NCBI GenBank assembly: GCA_021805275.1
Contig: JAJZFQ010000233.1
Coordinates: 59,462-123,461 of the forward strand
Origin: Pseudomonadota bacterium
GTDB lineage: Bacteria > Pseudomonadota > Gammaproteobacteria > Steroidobacterales > Steroidobacteraceae
Length of the DNA stretch: 64,000 nt
Reading direction: 5' to 3'
Part shown: in pieces, positions 36,739 to 46,500 of the stretch
How positions within the stretch are numbered: the stretch's first letter is position 1
Layout: every line of letters starts with the position of its first letter
Notes under the pieces: generated by a model
Databases searched by the model: none
What the model was told of the DNA's origin: nothing
The model's input: only the letters and a program-made list of their open reading frames with translations
Position numbers and translations under genes: made by a program

Positions 36739-37302
36739 TTACGGCCCGATCCACCGGACCAGCGGTGCATTGCGCGGTACCGGCGGGGGAGCGGACTTCG
36801 GCCGTCCGACGATGATGGGAGCCACCGGTAGAGTGGTTGGCGGCAGATCGAGCGCGGCCTTGCCCGCCGAAGTGGCCAGCCAGGACTGCGCGAAGCCGAT
36901 CCAGCAGCTGCCGAGTCCTGCTTCGCAGGCACGCAGCATCAGATTCCCGGCGGCTAGTGAGCAATTTTCGACGGCCCAAGGACCGGCGGTCGCACTCGAG
37001 ATCACAATGAGCGCCGGGGCGTGATAAAAAATATCAAATGACGGCTCTTCAAGCATTTGGCGCAGATGCAGCGGTGCAAGACTCGCGGGCGACTGACGCA
37101 ACATATGCGCTTTCGATTCGTGCGAAATGCCGGCGAGCAACGCTTGATCCTGCACGACGGTGAACAGCCAAGGCTGTTCGTTGACGGCGCTCGGTGCCTG
37201 GATGGCCGCCTCAATCAGTTGGACTAGTACCGGTCGCGGAACGGGATCCCCCGTGTAGTCGCGGACCGCGCGGCGGGAATGAAGGGCCAGCTCGAGTTCC
37301 AT
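36739..37302 (-). CDS. Nitroreductase-family FMN oxidoreductase
   Basis: A 187-residue enzyme with the nitroreductase pattern: 'ALHSRRAVRDYTGDPVPRPVLVQLIEAAIQAPSAVNEQPWLFTVV' (Arg/Ser FMN contacts and the QPW segment) and 'ENCSLAAGNLMLRACEAGLGSCWIGFA', then 'PVAPIIVGRPKS'. These enzymes bind FMN as homodimers and reduce nitro compounds, quinones or enones with NAD(P)H. The start at 37302 has GAGGT 6 bases upstream; an earlier ATG at 37419 adds residues unlike the family. First gene of a pair with the flavin-reductase-like protein. Confidence 0.88.
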   Translation of the reverse strand: MELELALHSRRAVRDYTGDPVPRPVLVQLIEAAIQAPSAVNEQPWLFTVVQDQALLAGISHESKAHMLRQSPASLAPLHLRQMLEEPSFDIFYHAPALIVISSATAGPWAVENCSLAAGNLMLRACEAGLGSCWIGFAQSWLATSAGKAALDLPPTTLPVAPIIVGRPKSAPPPVPRNAPLVRWIGP

Positions 37303-37910
37303 GACATACCTCGCTGTGCGCGCATCCGTCGCAAGTCGTACGCGCTGCCCGAGTGAGCGGGATGCGATGCTGAATGACCGTAGCGTGTGCACGAATTCGG
37401 GGCAATCCGTGACTTCCACCTACCATCGGCTGAAATCGACGGGCGCCGCCTCAACGGGGCGGCAGTGCAGCGCCGCGATGTGTTGCGCGGGGAGTTCCGT
37501 GTTGCGCAGCTGCGCGCCGGCGCCGAGGCGTACAGTGACCGGGGAGTTAAGTGCACGACGTCGAGGAGGAGTCGCCGGCTCGCCTGCTGATCGATGTCGG
37601 TCGGGCCGCGCTGTCGTGCGATGTGCAGGAGGTGCGCGAGATCGACGTGGCACTGCCGCGCATCGCGGGTTGCACCTACGGTCGGTGCGGCGCTCGCGGC
37701 GAGTCGCTTGGTGCGGAGCGGCTCGAGCCAATTCGGCCGCACGGTGGTGGCTCCCCTGCCGGCGCTTGTGCGAGCTGCGCTCCCCCGCAAGGCCGCCGCC
37801 GAAGCTCCAGGGATCGATCACACTGCTGCGGCGTTCCGCTGAGGACTTGGACCGCTGCAGCGGGGTGCATTGTAATCAGACGACCGATACCGGGTCTGCG
37901 ACGGGGGTGG
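37303..37910. other. 608-base gap with no convincing gene
   Basis: All frames here are either short or show composition typical of out-of-frame GC-rich DNA. A weak protein-like stretch on the plus strand from 37551 ('SPARLLIDVGRAALSCDVQEVREIDVALP') might be a broken gene, but no family was recognised. The left part should hold the promoter for the nitroreductase operon. Confidence 0.5.
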
Positions 37911-39260
37911 CTACGCAGGCGTCTCCTGCAGGGCATTTCCATCGACAGCGCGGGCCATTGCCTCCAACGCCGGTGCAATCTGCACCGGATACGCCGCACT
38001 CGACCCCAGTTCGCATTGCGCGCGAGGTAGGCGCGCCAGTTCCGCACGGGCGTGAGAGCGCACATCCGCAAGCGGTGGCGGCGGGTGCAGGCGCCGGCCA
38101 CCGCGCATGACGGGCGTGAGCAGTGGACTGCCCGGCTGATCGTCGCGCTCTACGGTGAGCACATCGCCGGCCATGCGTCCCTCGACGTCGAATCGGCGGA
38201 ATACCTGCTTGCGACCAGGCCAGGTCTCCTTGCCTTCGGAGCGCTTGCGCCGTGGCGTGCCGGCGTATTCCTGCAGTTTGTACACGCAATCGAGGTAAGG
38301 GCGGTCAGCCGAGGTATTCATGCGTGTGCCGACGCCGTAGCCGTCGATCGGTGCACCCGCGGCGATCAGATCGGCGACGGCGTATTCATCGAGGTTGCCG
38401 CTGACGAAGATGTGCACGTCGGTCAATCGGCCGGCGTCCAGTATTGCTCGGACCTGTCGGGCCCGGGCGCCGAGGTCACCGCTGTCGATCCGTACGGACT
38501 GGATATTGATACCGTCAGCGGCGAGGCGGGCCGCGAGCGGCACCAGTGCGCGCGCGGCCGCTTCAGTGTCGTAGGTGTCGATCAGCAGAGTGTTGGCATT
38601 CGGATGGGAGCGGGCGAAGTCCTCGAAGGCCGCCGTCTCATCGTCGTGCGCTTGGATGAATGAATGTGCCATGGTGCCGAAGATCGGGATGTCCCAGCGC
38701 ATGCCGGCCAGCACATTGGAACTGCCGTCGAATCCTGCTAGGTAGCTGGCCCGCGCCGACAGCAGCGCCGCTTCGGCGCCATGTGCCCGACGCAGGCCGA
38801 AATCGACCAGCAGATGCGTGGTTGCCGCGAGCCGGACCCGGGCGGCTTTGGTGGCCACCATGGTCTGGAACTGCAGGAGGTTGATGACGCGGGTCTCGAC
38901 CAGCTGCGCCTCGCGTAGCGGTGCGGTCACCCGGAGGATCGGCTCGTTCGGAAAGAACACCGTACCCTCCGGCATCGCCTCAACCGCTCCGGTGAAGCGT
39001 AGGTCGGCGAGCGAGGCGATGAACTCCGGATGAAAGCGGCCGCAGTGCTCCAGCCAGGCGATCTCCGCATCGGTGAATCGCAATGCTTCCAAGTAAGAGA
39101 GAACCTGCTCGAGGCCGGCCGCGAGCAGGAAGTTGCGGTTTTCGGGCAGCTTGCGGACAAAAAATTCGAACACCGCGGTGTCGTTCATGCCCCGGTCGAA
39201 ATAGGCCTGCAGCATGGTGAGCTGGTACAGGTCGGTCAGCAGCGCGCTCGTGTGATCCAT
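37911..39260 (-). CDS. pncB: Nicotinate phosphoribosyltransferase
   Basis: A 449-residue enzyme that makes nicotinate mononucleotide from nicotinate and PRPP in NAD salvage. It begins 'SALLTDLYQLTMLQAYFDRGM' and has 'FFPNEPILRVTAPLREAQLVET', 'DFGLRRAHGAEAALLSARASYLAGF', 'GTMAHSFIQAHDDETAAF' and 'VRIDSGDLGARARQVRAILD', all standard for this family. ATG 39260 has AAGGA 7 bases upstream and is only 2 bases beyond the stop of the nicotinamidase gene, giving a two-gene NAD-salvage operon. Confidence 0.94.
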   Translation of the reverse strand: MDHTSALLTDLYQLTMLQAYFDRGMNDTAVFEFFVRKLPENRNFLLAAGLEQVLSYLEALRFTDAEIAWLEHCGRFHPEFIASLADLRFTGAVEAMPEGTVFFPNEPILRVTAPLREAQLVETRVINLLQFQTMVATKAARVRLAATTHLLVDFGLRRAHGAEAALLSARASYLAGFDGSSNVLAGMRWDIPIFGTMAHSFIQAHDDETAAFEDFARSHPNANTLLIDTYDTEAAARALVPLAARLAADGINIQSVRIDSGDLGARARQVRAILDAGRLTDVHIFVSGNLDEYAVADLIAAGAPIDGYGVGTRMNTSADRPYLDCVYKLQEYAGTPRRKRSEGKETWPGRKQVFRRFDVEGRMAGDVLTVERDDQPGSPLLTPVMRGGRRLHPPPPLADVRSHARAELARLPRAQCELGSSAAYPVQIAPALEAMARAVDGNALQETPA

Positions 39261-39262
39261 TT

Positions 39263-39841
39263 TCAGTCCTTCAAGAGAGTCGCGCCGGCGCCGATCATCG
39301 CGGCGGTGGCCCTTGCGCCATCTCCGGCGTGCACCTCGACCGGACGGATGGTCCGCTCCAGGAGTTTGACCTCGTAGCCGAGTCGCCGGGCGTCGAGAAC
39401 CGTGTTCAAAACGCAGTAATCGGTGGCCAGTCCGCCGACGAACAGCCGCCGCACGCCCGCGGACTGCAGGCGGGCGTGCAGGTCCGTTCCCTCGAAGCCG
39501 GAATAGGCGTCGGCTTCGGCACTCGTGCCCTTGCTGATGATCGCGATCCGAGGATCGTGCGCCAGTGCAAGTTCGGACGCGAATTGAGCGCCCTCGCTGC
39601 CGGCAACGCAGTGTGGGGGCCAGGGTCCGCCGCGCGCTCGGAACGAGCAGTGATCGGACGGGTGCCAATCACGCGTGGCGAACGCCGGGAGGCCCGCCTG
39701 AGTGAATGCGGCGAGCCAGCGCTTGATCGGAGCGATGATCTGATCGCCCCCGGGAACTGCGAGGCTGCCGCCGGGCAGGAAATCATTTTGTACGTCGACG
39801 AGCACCAAGGCGTCGCCGGGCTGCATGCTGTTCTGCGACAT
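39263..39841 (-). CDS. pncA: Nicotinamidase
   Basis: A 192-residue enzyme of the isochorismatase fold that hydrolyses nicotinamide to nicotinate. The catalytic triad is visible: Asp16 in 'LVLVDVQNDF', Lys104 in 'IISKGTSAEADAYSGFEGT', Cys143 in 'GGLATDYCVLNT'. Metal ligands are Asp58, His60 and His77 ('ATRDWHPSDHCSF', 'PWPPHCV'). Length is normal. Its product feeds the downstream pncB enzyme. Confidence 0.94.
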   Translation of the reverse strand: MSQNSMQPGDALVLVDVQNDFLPGGSLAVPGGDQIIAPIKRWLAAFTQAGLPAFATRDWHPSDHCSFRARGGPWPPHCVAGSEGAQFASELALAHDPRIAIISKGTSAEADAYSGFEGTDLHARLQSAGVRRLFVGGLATDYCVLNTVLDARRLGYEVKLLERTIRPVEVHAGDGARATAAMIGAGATLLKD

Positions 39842-40721
39842 TCAGGTTACGAGAAGACACGCGCTGCATTACGCACCGGGAGTGCCGCGATCCGTCCAGG
39901 CGGTCGATGGTTTGCCCGAGCCGGGGGCGCACCGGCGCATTGCGTTCCCGGGATTCGACTGTCCGTCCCAGGGCGGGGCGTATCACGGCGAATCATCGAC
40001 GATGGACTCTTACACCGGCATGACACGCGCCCGGGGGCAAGATGGCACGCGCGTAGGATACGCGGTTGCAACACAATCCGCGTGGCTTTCTGGTTGGAAT
40101 GGGAATTGCCCCGCGCATCGCGTAAATGATCATCGGTGTCGGCCGTGACGATGGGTCGTACGTACAAACCACAAACGCCGAATCAGTGCGGCGACCACGA
40201 GGCGCAGCGGCGGACGGCGTGGAGCCGGAGACCGGATTCCGGCAACAGTCCATCATGGCGGGGCAGGCGCCCTCGACTGTCACGATCGGTGTTATGAGCG
40301 AAGTCCGCCGCGTCATGGGCGAGGTCGTGACAATGACCGGCGGTTGCGGCGGGGAAACTCCAGCGCCCGGCGGCATTCGACCGGCAGGCGCCGTCGAGGA
40401 GCAAAGGTGCCGCTACGATCCGGCTGCACGGGGCTCGCGAGCCGCTCTAGCCCATGAAGGCGCCAGCGGTCGAGTGGGCATGCGCGGCTCATCGGCCGCT
40501 GCGGGCCAGAGGCGCGAAAGTGACGCGCGGGGAGGGGCCTGCGCTGGGCGTGCGGCACGACCGGCACCGGCGGTGCCCGGCAGCGCGCCCCCGCGGTGAA
40601 CCGCGAACCGGCTCAACGGCTCACACGGGCCGCGACACGGGGAGTGCCGTCAGGAACCGGGCAATGACGTGCCAGGGTAGGACTCTGAGAACTCAGATGT
40701 AGCGCAATTCCGTTGCGGGCA
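39842..40721. other. Long intergenic gap, no convincing gene
   Basis: About 880 bases between the divergent pncA and GH3 genes. Open frames of 100-160 codons occur on both strands (for example 40126-40599 plus, 39993-40376 minus) but are rich in Arg/Ala/Pro/Gly, have no family likeness and no good ribosome sites. No tRNA, repeat array or insertion sequence was seen. The right end leads into the GH3 promoter/operator. Confidence 0.5.
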
Positions 40722-40749
40722 TTGACAGCGCTGTCATTTTGAGTATGCT
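40722..40749 (+). promoter_or_regulatory. GH3 promoter overlapped by a LacI-type operator
   Basis: TTGACA (40722-40727), 16 bases, TATGCT (40744-40749). A perfect 14-base palindrome, TGACAGCGCTGTCA (40723-40736), covers the -35 element. The GH3 ATG is 48 bases downstream. The same motif sits by the LacI gene at 57966, so repression by that LacI protein is the natural reading. Confidence 0.75.
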
Positions 40750-40797
40750 CCACGCCCACTGTTTTCAGATGGCGCCGAGACGCGGGGGCGGAATCTC

Positions 40798-43338
40798 ATG
40801 GGGGGGCGATCACAGGTGCAGCAGCGGGTCACGGCGCGCGCATGTCTGGGTCTGTGGTTGGGACTGGCGGGGTGCTGGACCGCTGTCTGCGCAGCGGGCC
40901 AGGCGGCGGTGGTACACCCGCAGCTCTGGGGGAGTGTGCCGGCAGCGCTGGCGCCCGATCCGGCGCTCGAGCGGCACATCGATCGGCTGATGGCTTGCCT
41001 GACGCTGCGCCAGAAGGTTGGTCAGCTCATCCAGGCGGACATCAGCGCAATCCGCCCGTCCGACCTGCGGCGCTATCCGCTCGGGACGATTCTGAACGGT
41101 GGCGGTTCGAAGCCGGACGGCGATGTTCTCGCTCCACCGTCCGCGTGGTTGTCCCTGGCGAATCGCTTCTATGAGGCCTCACTGCATCCGGATGCCGCCC
41201 GCTGCGCGGTACCTGAGATGTGGGGGATGGATGCCGTGCATGGCGCGAATGATGTCTACGGGGCGACGATCTACCCGCAAAATATCGCCCTTGGGGCGGC
41301 GCGCGATCCGCAGTTGATGCGCGCCATTGGGGAGGCTACCGCCGAGGAGGTGCGTGCGGTCGGCATCGATTGGACCTTCGGCCCGACGATTGCGGTGGTT
41401 TCGGATGATCGGTGGGGCCGCACGTACGAGAGCTACTCGCAAAATCCGCATCTGGTGGCCCGCTATGCACGGGAAATCGTGCTCGGCCTGCAGGGGGTGC
41501 CAGGTACCGCGAGCTTCCTCGATGCCTACCACGTGATTGCCACCCCGAAGCACTTCGTGGGGGACGGAGGAACGCGCGGCGTGGATCAGGGGAACAACCC
41601 CGAAAGCGAAACGCTGCTGCGCGAGCGCGATGCCGTCGGGTACCCGGCTGTGCTGCGCGCCGGCGCACAGGTGATCATGGCGAGCTTCTCAAGTTGGCAG
41701 GGCGTGAAGATGCTGGCCAATTATGGGCTGTTGACCGAAGTGCTGAAGAAGCGTTGGCACTTCGACGGGTTTGTGATCGGGGACTGGAACGCCCAGGGAG
41801 AGGTGCCGGGGTGCAGCGATGTCAGCTGTCCGCTGGCGGTGAACGCGGGTCTGGATGTGTTCATGGCTCCGGACGGCTGGAAGCAGCTGTTCCGCAACAC
41901 CCTTCGGCAGGTGCGTTCGGGGCAGATTCCCATGGCCCGCTTGGATGATGCAGTGCGACGCGTGCTGCGGGTGAAGCTGCGCGATCACCTGTTCACCGAG
42001 GGGCCGCCGCGGGTGCGCCCGCTGGCCGGGAAGTTCGAGCTGCTGGGGGATGCGGCACACCGGGCGCTCGCGCGCCGCGCGGTGCGTGAGTCGCTGGTTT
42101 TGCTGAAGAACGCGCACCGTTTGCTGCCGTTGCCCCCGCACGAGCGGGTCCTGGTCACCGGGGATGGAGCGAACAACATCCCGATGCAGTGCGGGGGGTG
42201 GACGCTCACCTGGCAGGGGACCGGCACCACCAATGCTGACTTCCCGCACGGGGAGTCCATCTGGCACGGCATCCAGGCGGCGGTTCGCGCCGCCGGCGGC
42301 ACCGCGCAGCTGAGTGCAGATGGACGCTTCACGGCCAAGCCCAACGTGGCGATCGTGATCTACGGCGAGCATCCGTACGCGGAATTCCAGGGGGATGTAC
42401 CGAACCTCGAATTCAGCGCCGGAGACGACAGCCAGTTGCAGCTCATCCGGCGCCTGCGTGCACAGGGCATCCCGGTGGTCTCGGTCTTTCTGTCTGGTCG
42501 CCCCCTGTGGGTCAATCCTGAGCTCAATGCCTCCACCGCCTTCGTGGCCGCCTGGCTGCCCGGTTCAGAGGGCGAAGGCGTCGCCGATGTGCTCTTTCGC
42601 AGGCCCGATGGGACCATCGCCCATGATTTTCGCGGCAAGCTGCCCTTTGCCTGGCCCCGCACCCCCCTGCAGTTCGGTCTCGATACCCCAGGCAAGCCGC
42701 TGTTTCCTTATGGTTACGGACTCACGGATGCCGACAGCGGAGCGCTGGCCCGCCTGAGCGAGCGCACCGGGCTGCCCGCGCTGCCCGCCGTCAATCCGAA
42801 CCTGTTTTTCAGCGCCGGGAAAGTCGCCTCGGGCTGGCACTGGGCGGTCGCCGAAAACGCCGCGGCGCAGGTCTTAGCCCGTGGCATCGGCCACACTCCG
42901 CTGGGGCGACTGACGTTGCGCGCCGTGGACGGGCGGCGCCAGGAGGACGCGCGCGAACTCACATGGTCGGGCGCGGGGCAGGCCACGGCGGAACTCACCG
43001 GCTCGACACCTATCGACCTGTCCCGTCAGGCAAACGGCCAAATGGCGTTGGCCTTCGACTATCGCGTTGACCAGGCTCCCGGCGCCGCTGTCACGCTCAG
43101 CATGGGTTGCGGGGCGGGCTGCGCCGGTACGGTTCCGATCACCCGGGAACTACGCGCCGCTCCGCCCGGGCGGTGGCAGCACCTCGCGATCCCGCTCAAT
43201 TGCTTCGCAAAGGTTGGGACATCGCTCAAGCATGTCTTGACGCCATTCAGAATTGACAGCGCTGGCAAACTTTCTGTGGCCCTAGCCCACATCCGGCTCC
43301 AAGCGGGCGGACGTGGGGTGGTGGCCTGTCCGCGTTGA
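40798..43338 (+). CDS. GH3 exo-1,4-beta-glucosidase (ExoP-like)
   Basis: An 846-residue exported glycoside hydrolase. After a signal region (about 1-37), the GH3 N-terminal barrel shows 'TLRQKVGQLIQADI', 'EMWGMDAVHGANDVYGATIYPQNIALGAA', 'GIDWTFGPTIAVVSDDRWGRTYESY', 'TPKHFVGDGGT', and the nucleophile Asp329 in 'GFVIGDWNAQG'. The second domain has 'ESLVLLKNAHRLLPL' and 'GEHPYAEFQGDVPNL'; a C-terminal beta-sandwich (about 680-846) resembles the extra domain of ExoP-type 1,4-beta-glucan glucohydrolases. It releases glucose from beta-glucan or cello-oligosaccharide ends (family knowledge). First gene of the sugar island, with an operator on its promoter. Confidence 0.92.
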   Translation: MGGRSQVQQRVTARACLGLWLGLAGCWTAVCAAGQAAVVHPQLWGSVPAALAPDPALERHIDRLMACLTLRQKVGQLIQADISAIRPSDLRRYPLGTILNGGGSKPDGDVLAPPSAWLSLANRFYEASLHPDAARCAVPEMWGMDAVHGANDVYGATIYPQNIALGAARDPQLMRAIGEATAEEVRAVGIDWTFGPTIAVVSDDRWGRTYESYSQNPHLVARYAREIVLGLQGVPGTASFLDAYHVIATPKHFVGDGGTRGVDQGNNPESETLLRERDAVGYPAVLRAGAQVIMASFSSWQGVKMLANYGLLTEVLKKRWHFDGFVIGDWNAQGEVPGCSDVSCPLAVNAGLDVFMAPDGWKQLFRNTLRQVRSGQIPMARLDDAVRRVLRVKLRDHLFTEGPPRVRPLAGKFELLGDAAHRALARRAVRESLVLLKNAHRLLPLPPHERVLVTGDGANNIPMQCGGWTLTWQGTGTTNADFPHGESIWHGIQAAVRAAGGTAQLSADGRFTAKPNVAIVIYGEHPYAEFQGDVPNLEFSAGDDSQLQLIRRLRAQGIPVVSVFLSGRPLWVNPELNASTAFVAAWLPGSEGEGVADVLFRRPDGTIAHDFRGKLPFAWPRTPLQFGLDTPGKPLFPYGYGLTDADSGALARLSERTGLPALPAVNPNLFFSAGKVASGWHWAVAENAAAQVLARGIGHTPLGRLTLRAVDGRRQEDARELTWSGAGQATAELTGSTPIDLSRQANGQMALAFDYRVDQAPGAAVTLSMGCGAGCAGTVPITRELRAAPPGRWQHLAIPLNCFAKVGTSLKHVLTPFRIDSAGKLSVALAHIRLQAGGRGVVACPR
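43254..43267. promoter_or_regulatory. LacI-type operator copy near the 3' end of GH3
   Basis: TGACAGCGCTGGCA, one mismatch from the perfect palindrome at 40723. It lies inside the GH3 coding sequence, 251 bases upstream of the TonB receptor ATG, so it could serve that gene as an upstream operator or arise by chance. Confidence 0.5.
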
Positions 43339-43364
43339 GGAGCAACAGCATCTCCGTAGCATGC

Positions 43365-43394
43365 TTGACACGATTCGGAACGCAGGCGTATCTT
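43365..43394 (+). promoter_or_regulatory. Candidate promoter of the TonB receptor gene
   Basis: TTGACA, 18 bases, TATCTT, about 125 bases upstream of the receptor ATG at 43519, in the gap after GH3. Read by eye. Confidence 0.5.
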
Positions 43395-43518
43395 GGTTTT
43401 TGAGGGGCGTTGGTGACTTTATTCGAAGTTTCGTGGCCGTAGTACAACAATCCGGGAAGCGCCACGCACCTCCTTTGCACATAAGCATCTGAAGTCCCAA
43501 ACAGAGGGGAGAATTGAC

Positions 43519-46500
43519 ATGTCGCATCGTAGAGAGAAGCGCGCGCGGAACTCCGTCCGCGCTTTTAATGCAGGAATATTGACAGCGCTGACACTCGAGG
43601 CTCTCGTGCTGGCGCCCCGGGCAGCACAGGCCGCAGTGCAGATCCAGAAAGCCTCGACGGGCCGGACGACGCCACGCGACTTCACCCGCCAGGCTCTGCT
43701 GGCCTCGAATCGGGCACAGCATTCGGCCGGCCCCGGTATGACAGCGCTGACATCTCGATCGGTGACGACATCCACTACTGGCGTGTCTGCTGCCCGGGCG
43801 GCTGCGGGCACCGACGCATCCGGCGCGACGACGCAGCTGCGGCAGGTCATCGTGACCGGATTCCGTGAATCACTGGAAAATGCGCTCAACAGAGAGCGCG
43901 TGGCGGTGCAGCCGATCGAGGCTGTAACGGCGGAAGACCTCGGTAAGATGCCCGACCAGAACGTGGCGGAATCGCTGCAGCGGCTGCCCGGCATCCAGAT
44001 CAATCGCTCCCTCGGCTTCGGCACCCAGGTGCTGGTCGAGGGTTTGAGCCAGAACGTCATCCAGCTCAACGGCGATAATTTCCTCACCGGCCGCGAGTTC
44101 TACACCACCGGCGAGGCCTCGGGTGGCGGTGCCGGAAGCAATTTCCAGTATGGCTCGCTCGAGAGCGTGCCAAGTGAGGAAATCAGCGGTATCGACGTGG
44201 TGCTGAACCCGACGGCCGCGGACATCTCCGGCGCCATTGGTGGCAACATCAACCTGCGCACCGAGAATCCACTGACCATGCCGCGCGGCTTGACGCTGGC
44301 CGGAAATGTCCGCGGTGTGAGCTCGGAAGGCACAAGTGGCATTACACCCAACGCCTCGCTGGTTGGCGCGTACAAGGTCAACAGCCGCTTTGCGGTTGAC
44401 GGGAGTATCTCCTACGACAACTACAAAACGTTCGACAAGGAGTTCGAGGCCTACAACCGCACGCCCTGGGTAATTACGAACTCGGCGCTGGTGCCGCCGG
44501 CGAGCGGTGGGACGACCCTGGCCAACTACAGCACCTTGCAGCAGAGTTACATCCTTCCGGAGCTTGCGTACACCAGCAACATCTCCGATCAGCGCAAGGA
44601 CGAGGGCGCGACCCTGGGCATTGCCTGGCGAATCACCGACGCCGTGACGACGCACCTCAGGTGGTTCTACGCCGGGGAGCAAGATACCCAGATCAATTAC
44701 TCCAACAAGATCTATTTCAATGGCACCGGAAGCACGGCCTTCCCGATTACCGGCATTAACCCGAGCTACCCGTACTCGATTGACGGCAATGGTGTGGTAC
44801 AGCATGCCACCTTTACCGCCAACGGCGCCGAGACGGCTACCCTCTATCAGGGCACCAGCGATCACGCCAATAATTTCCAGTGGACCACCAGTTTCGACAA
44901 CGGTGGACCGCTTACCGGCGACCTGGGGGTGTATTACTCCAAGATGAGCTCCAACAGTCAGTTCGCCCAGGAGGATACCGAGCACGGACTGTATGAGACA
45001 TCCGCCGGGATTCCGACCAGCCCGGGGGCTCCTGGCTGCAACAACGGCGGGGCCATCTGCGGAGCGGATCCGAACGCGAGTCCGGGGTATACGTTCACAT
45101 ACACGAATGGTGGTGATTCCGGGCTGCCGACGGTCTCGTATCCGACCAACGTGCTGAACAATCCGGCTTGGACGACCTTCAAGTCCGCCTGGGCATGGGC
45201 GAACATCGGTTCGGAGGAACTGAAGTCGGTCAAGCTCAATCTGCACTGGAAACCGGCGCGCCTGCACGCGACGACAATTTCGGCCGGCGCACGCTACGGA
45301 ACTGACGACTCGAGCGAAATCTTTGGCCGTTACCTGATCAACGGTGCCGGCTATGGGATTGGGCCAAGCTGCGCGACGTGCGGGACGTGGCTTTACTACC
45401 AGGATCCGGGATACGGCACACGAAATATCCCTTACTCCACGGGTCTCAGCGCCCCGGGACTTATGCAGACGGTGAATAATTTCGCCGCCGGTCCGATGAC
45501 AGTCAAGAATCCGTACACCGGCGGCATGACTAACCCCTCGACCTTCCTTGAAACCGTCTGGGGAGGTGCGGGAGTTCCGAACCAAACGGAGCGGTTCTTT
45601 GAGGACACGCTGAGCTCCTATAGCGTTGGCTACAAGCAGATTGCATCATATCTGATGGCAGACGTTGGCTCCCCGGCTGATCATTATCACATCAACTTCG
45701 GGGTGCGAGTTGTCAACACGACCACTACGATCGACGGAGCCGAGCAAGCGCCGACACCGAGCTACTACGGCACTGCTTCATGGAATGGAGTGAACTCGAA
45801 TAATATTCCAATTCAGACCCAGCGTAGCTACACGGACATCCTGCCGAGCTTCAATTACACTTTGGAGCTGACGCATACGCAGCAGGTGCGATTGAGTGCC
45901 GCACGCGTCATGGCGCCTGTGAACCTGGCGCAACTCGGTGTCGGTCAGACATACAACTTCACCCGGTCCGGGTCTGGAAATACGTTCATATTCGCCGGCG
46001 GCAGCGGCGGCAATGCAAATCTTGAGCCGTATCGGGCTGATCAGTTCCTGCTGGGCTACTTCAATTACTTTGCGCCGGGCGCGGTTGCGGAAGCGCAGGG
46101 ATTCTACAAGCAGGTGGACAGCTTCCCGTACACCGCGGAGGTTGCGACGACCGTGGGGGGGAACACCGCCAACGTCACGGAGCCGCAGAACGGCAAGGGC
46201 GGGGACATCTACGGCATCATCCTGGCGGCTGAATACCCGTTCAGCGGGGTGCTCGAAGGGTTCGGACTGGATGCGAATTACACGCTCTCGAAGTCCGAGA
46301 TGGTTCTCAATCAGCCGCTCGCATACAGCAACAGCATGCCGTTCCCCGGCGTGTCCGAGAATTCCCTTGCCGCGACGCTGTACTATCAGCGTCACGGGTT
46401 CTCCGGACGTCTGTCGTACACCTATCGAGACAAGGCTATCAGCGACAACGTGGAGGGCTCGATATTCAGTGTCGGGACGAAGGCGCTCGAGGTATGGACG

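Noticed and set aside
37224..37790. 188-codon minus-strand frame upstream of the nitroreductase
   Set aside because: Overlaps the nitroreductase start in another frame and has no recognisable features.
40126..40599. 157-codon plus-strand frame in the pncA-GH3 gap
   Set aside because: Low-complexity Gly/Ala/Arg composition, no ribosome site, no domain.
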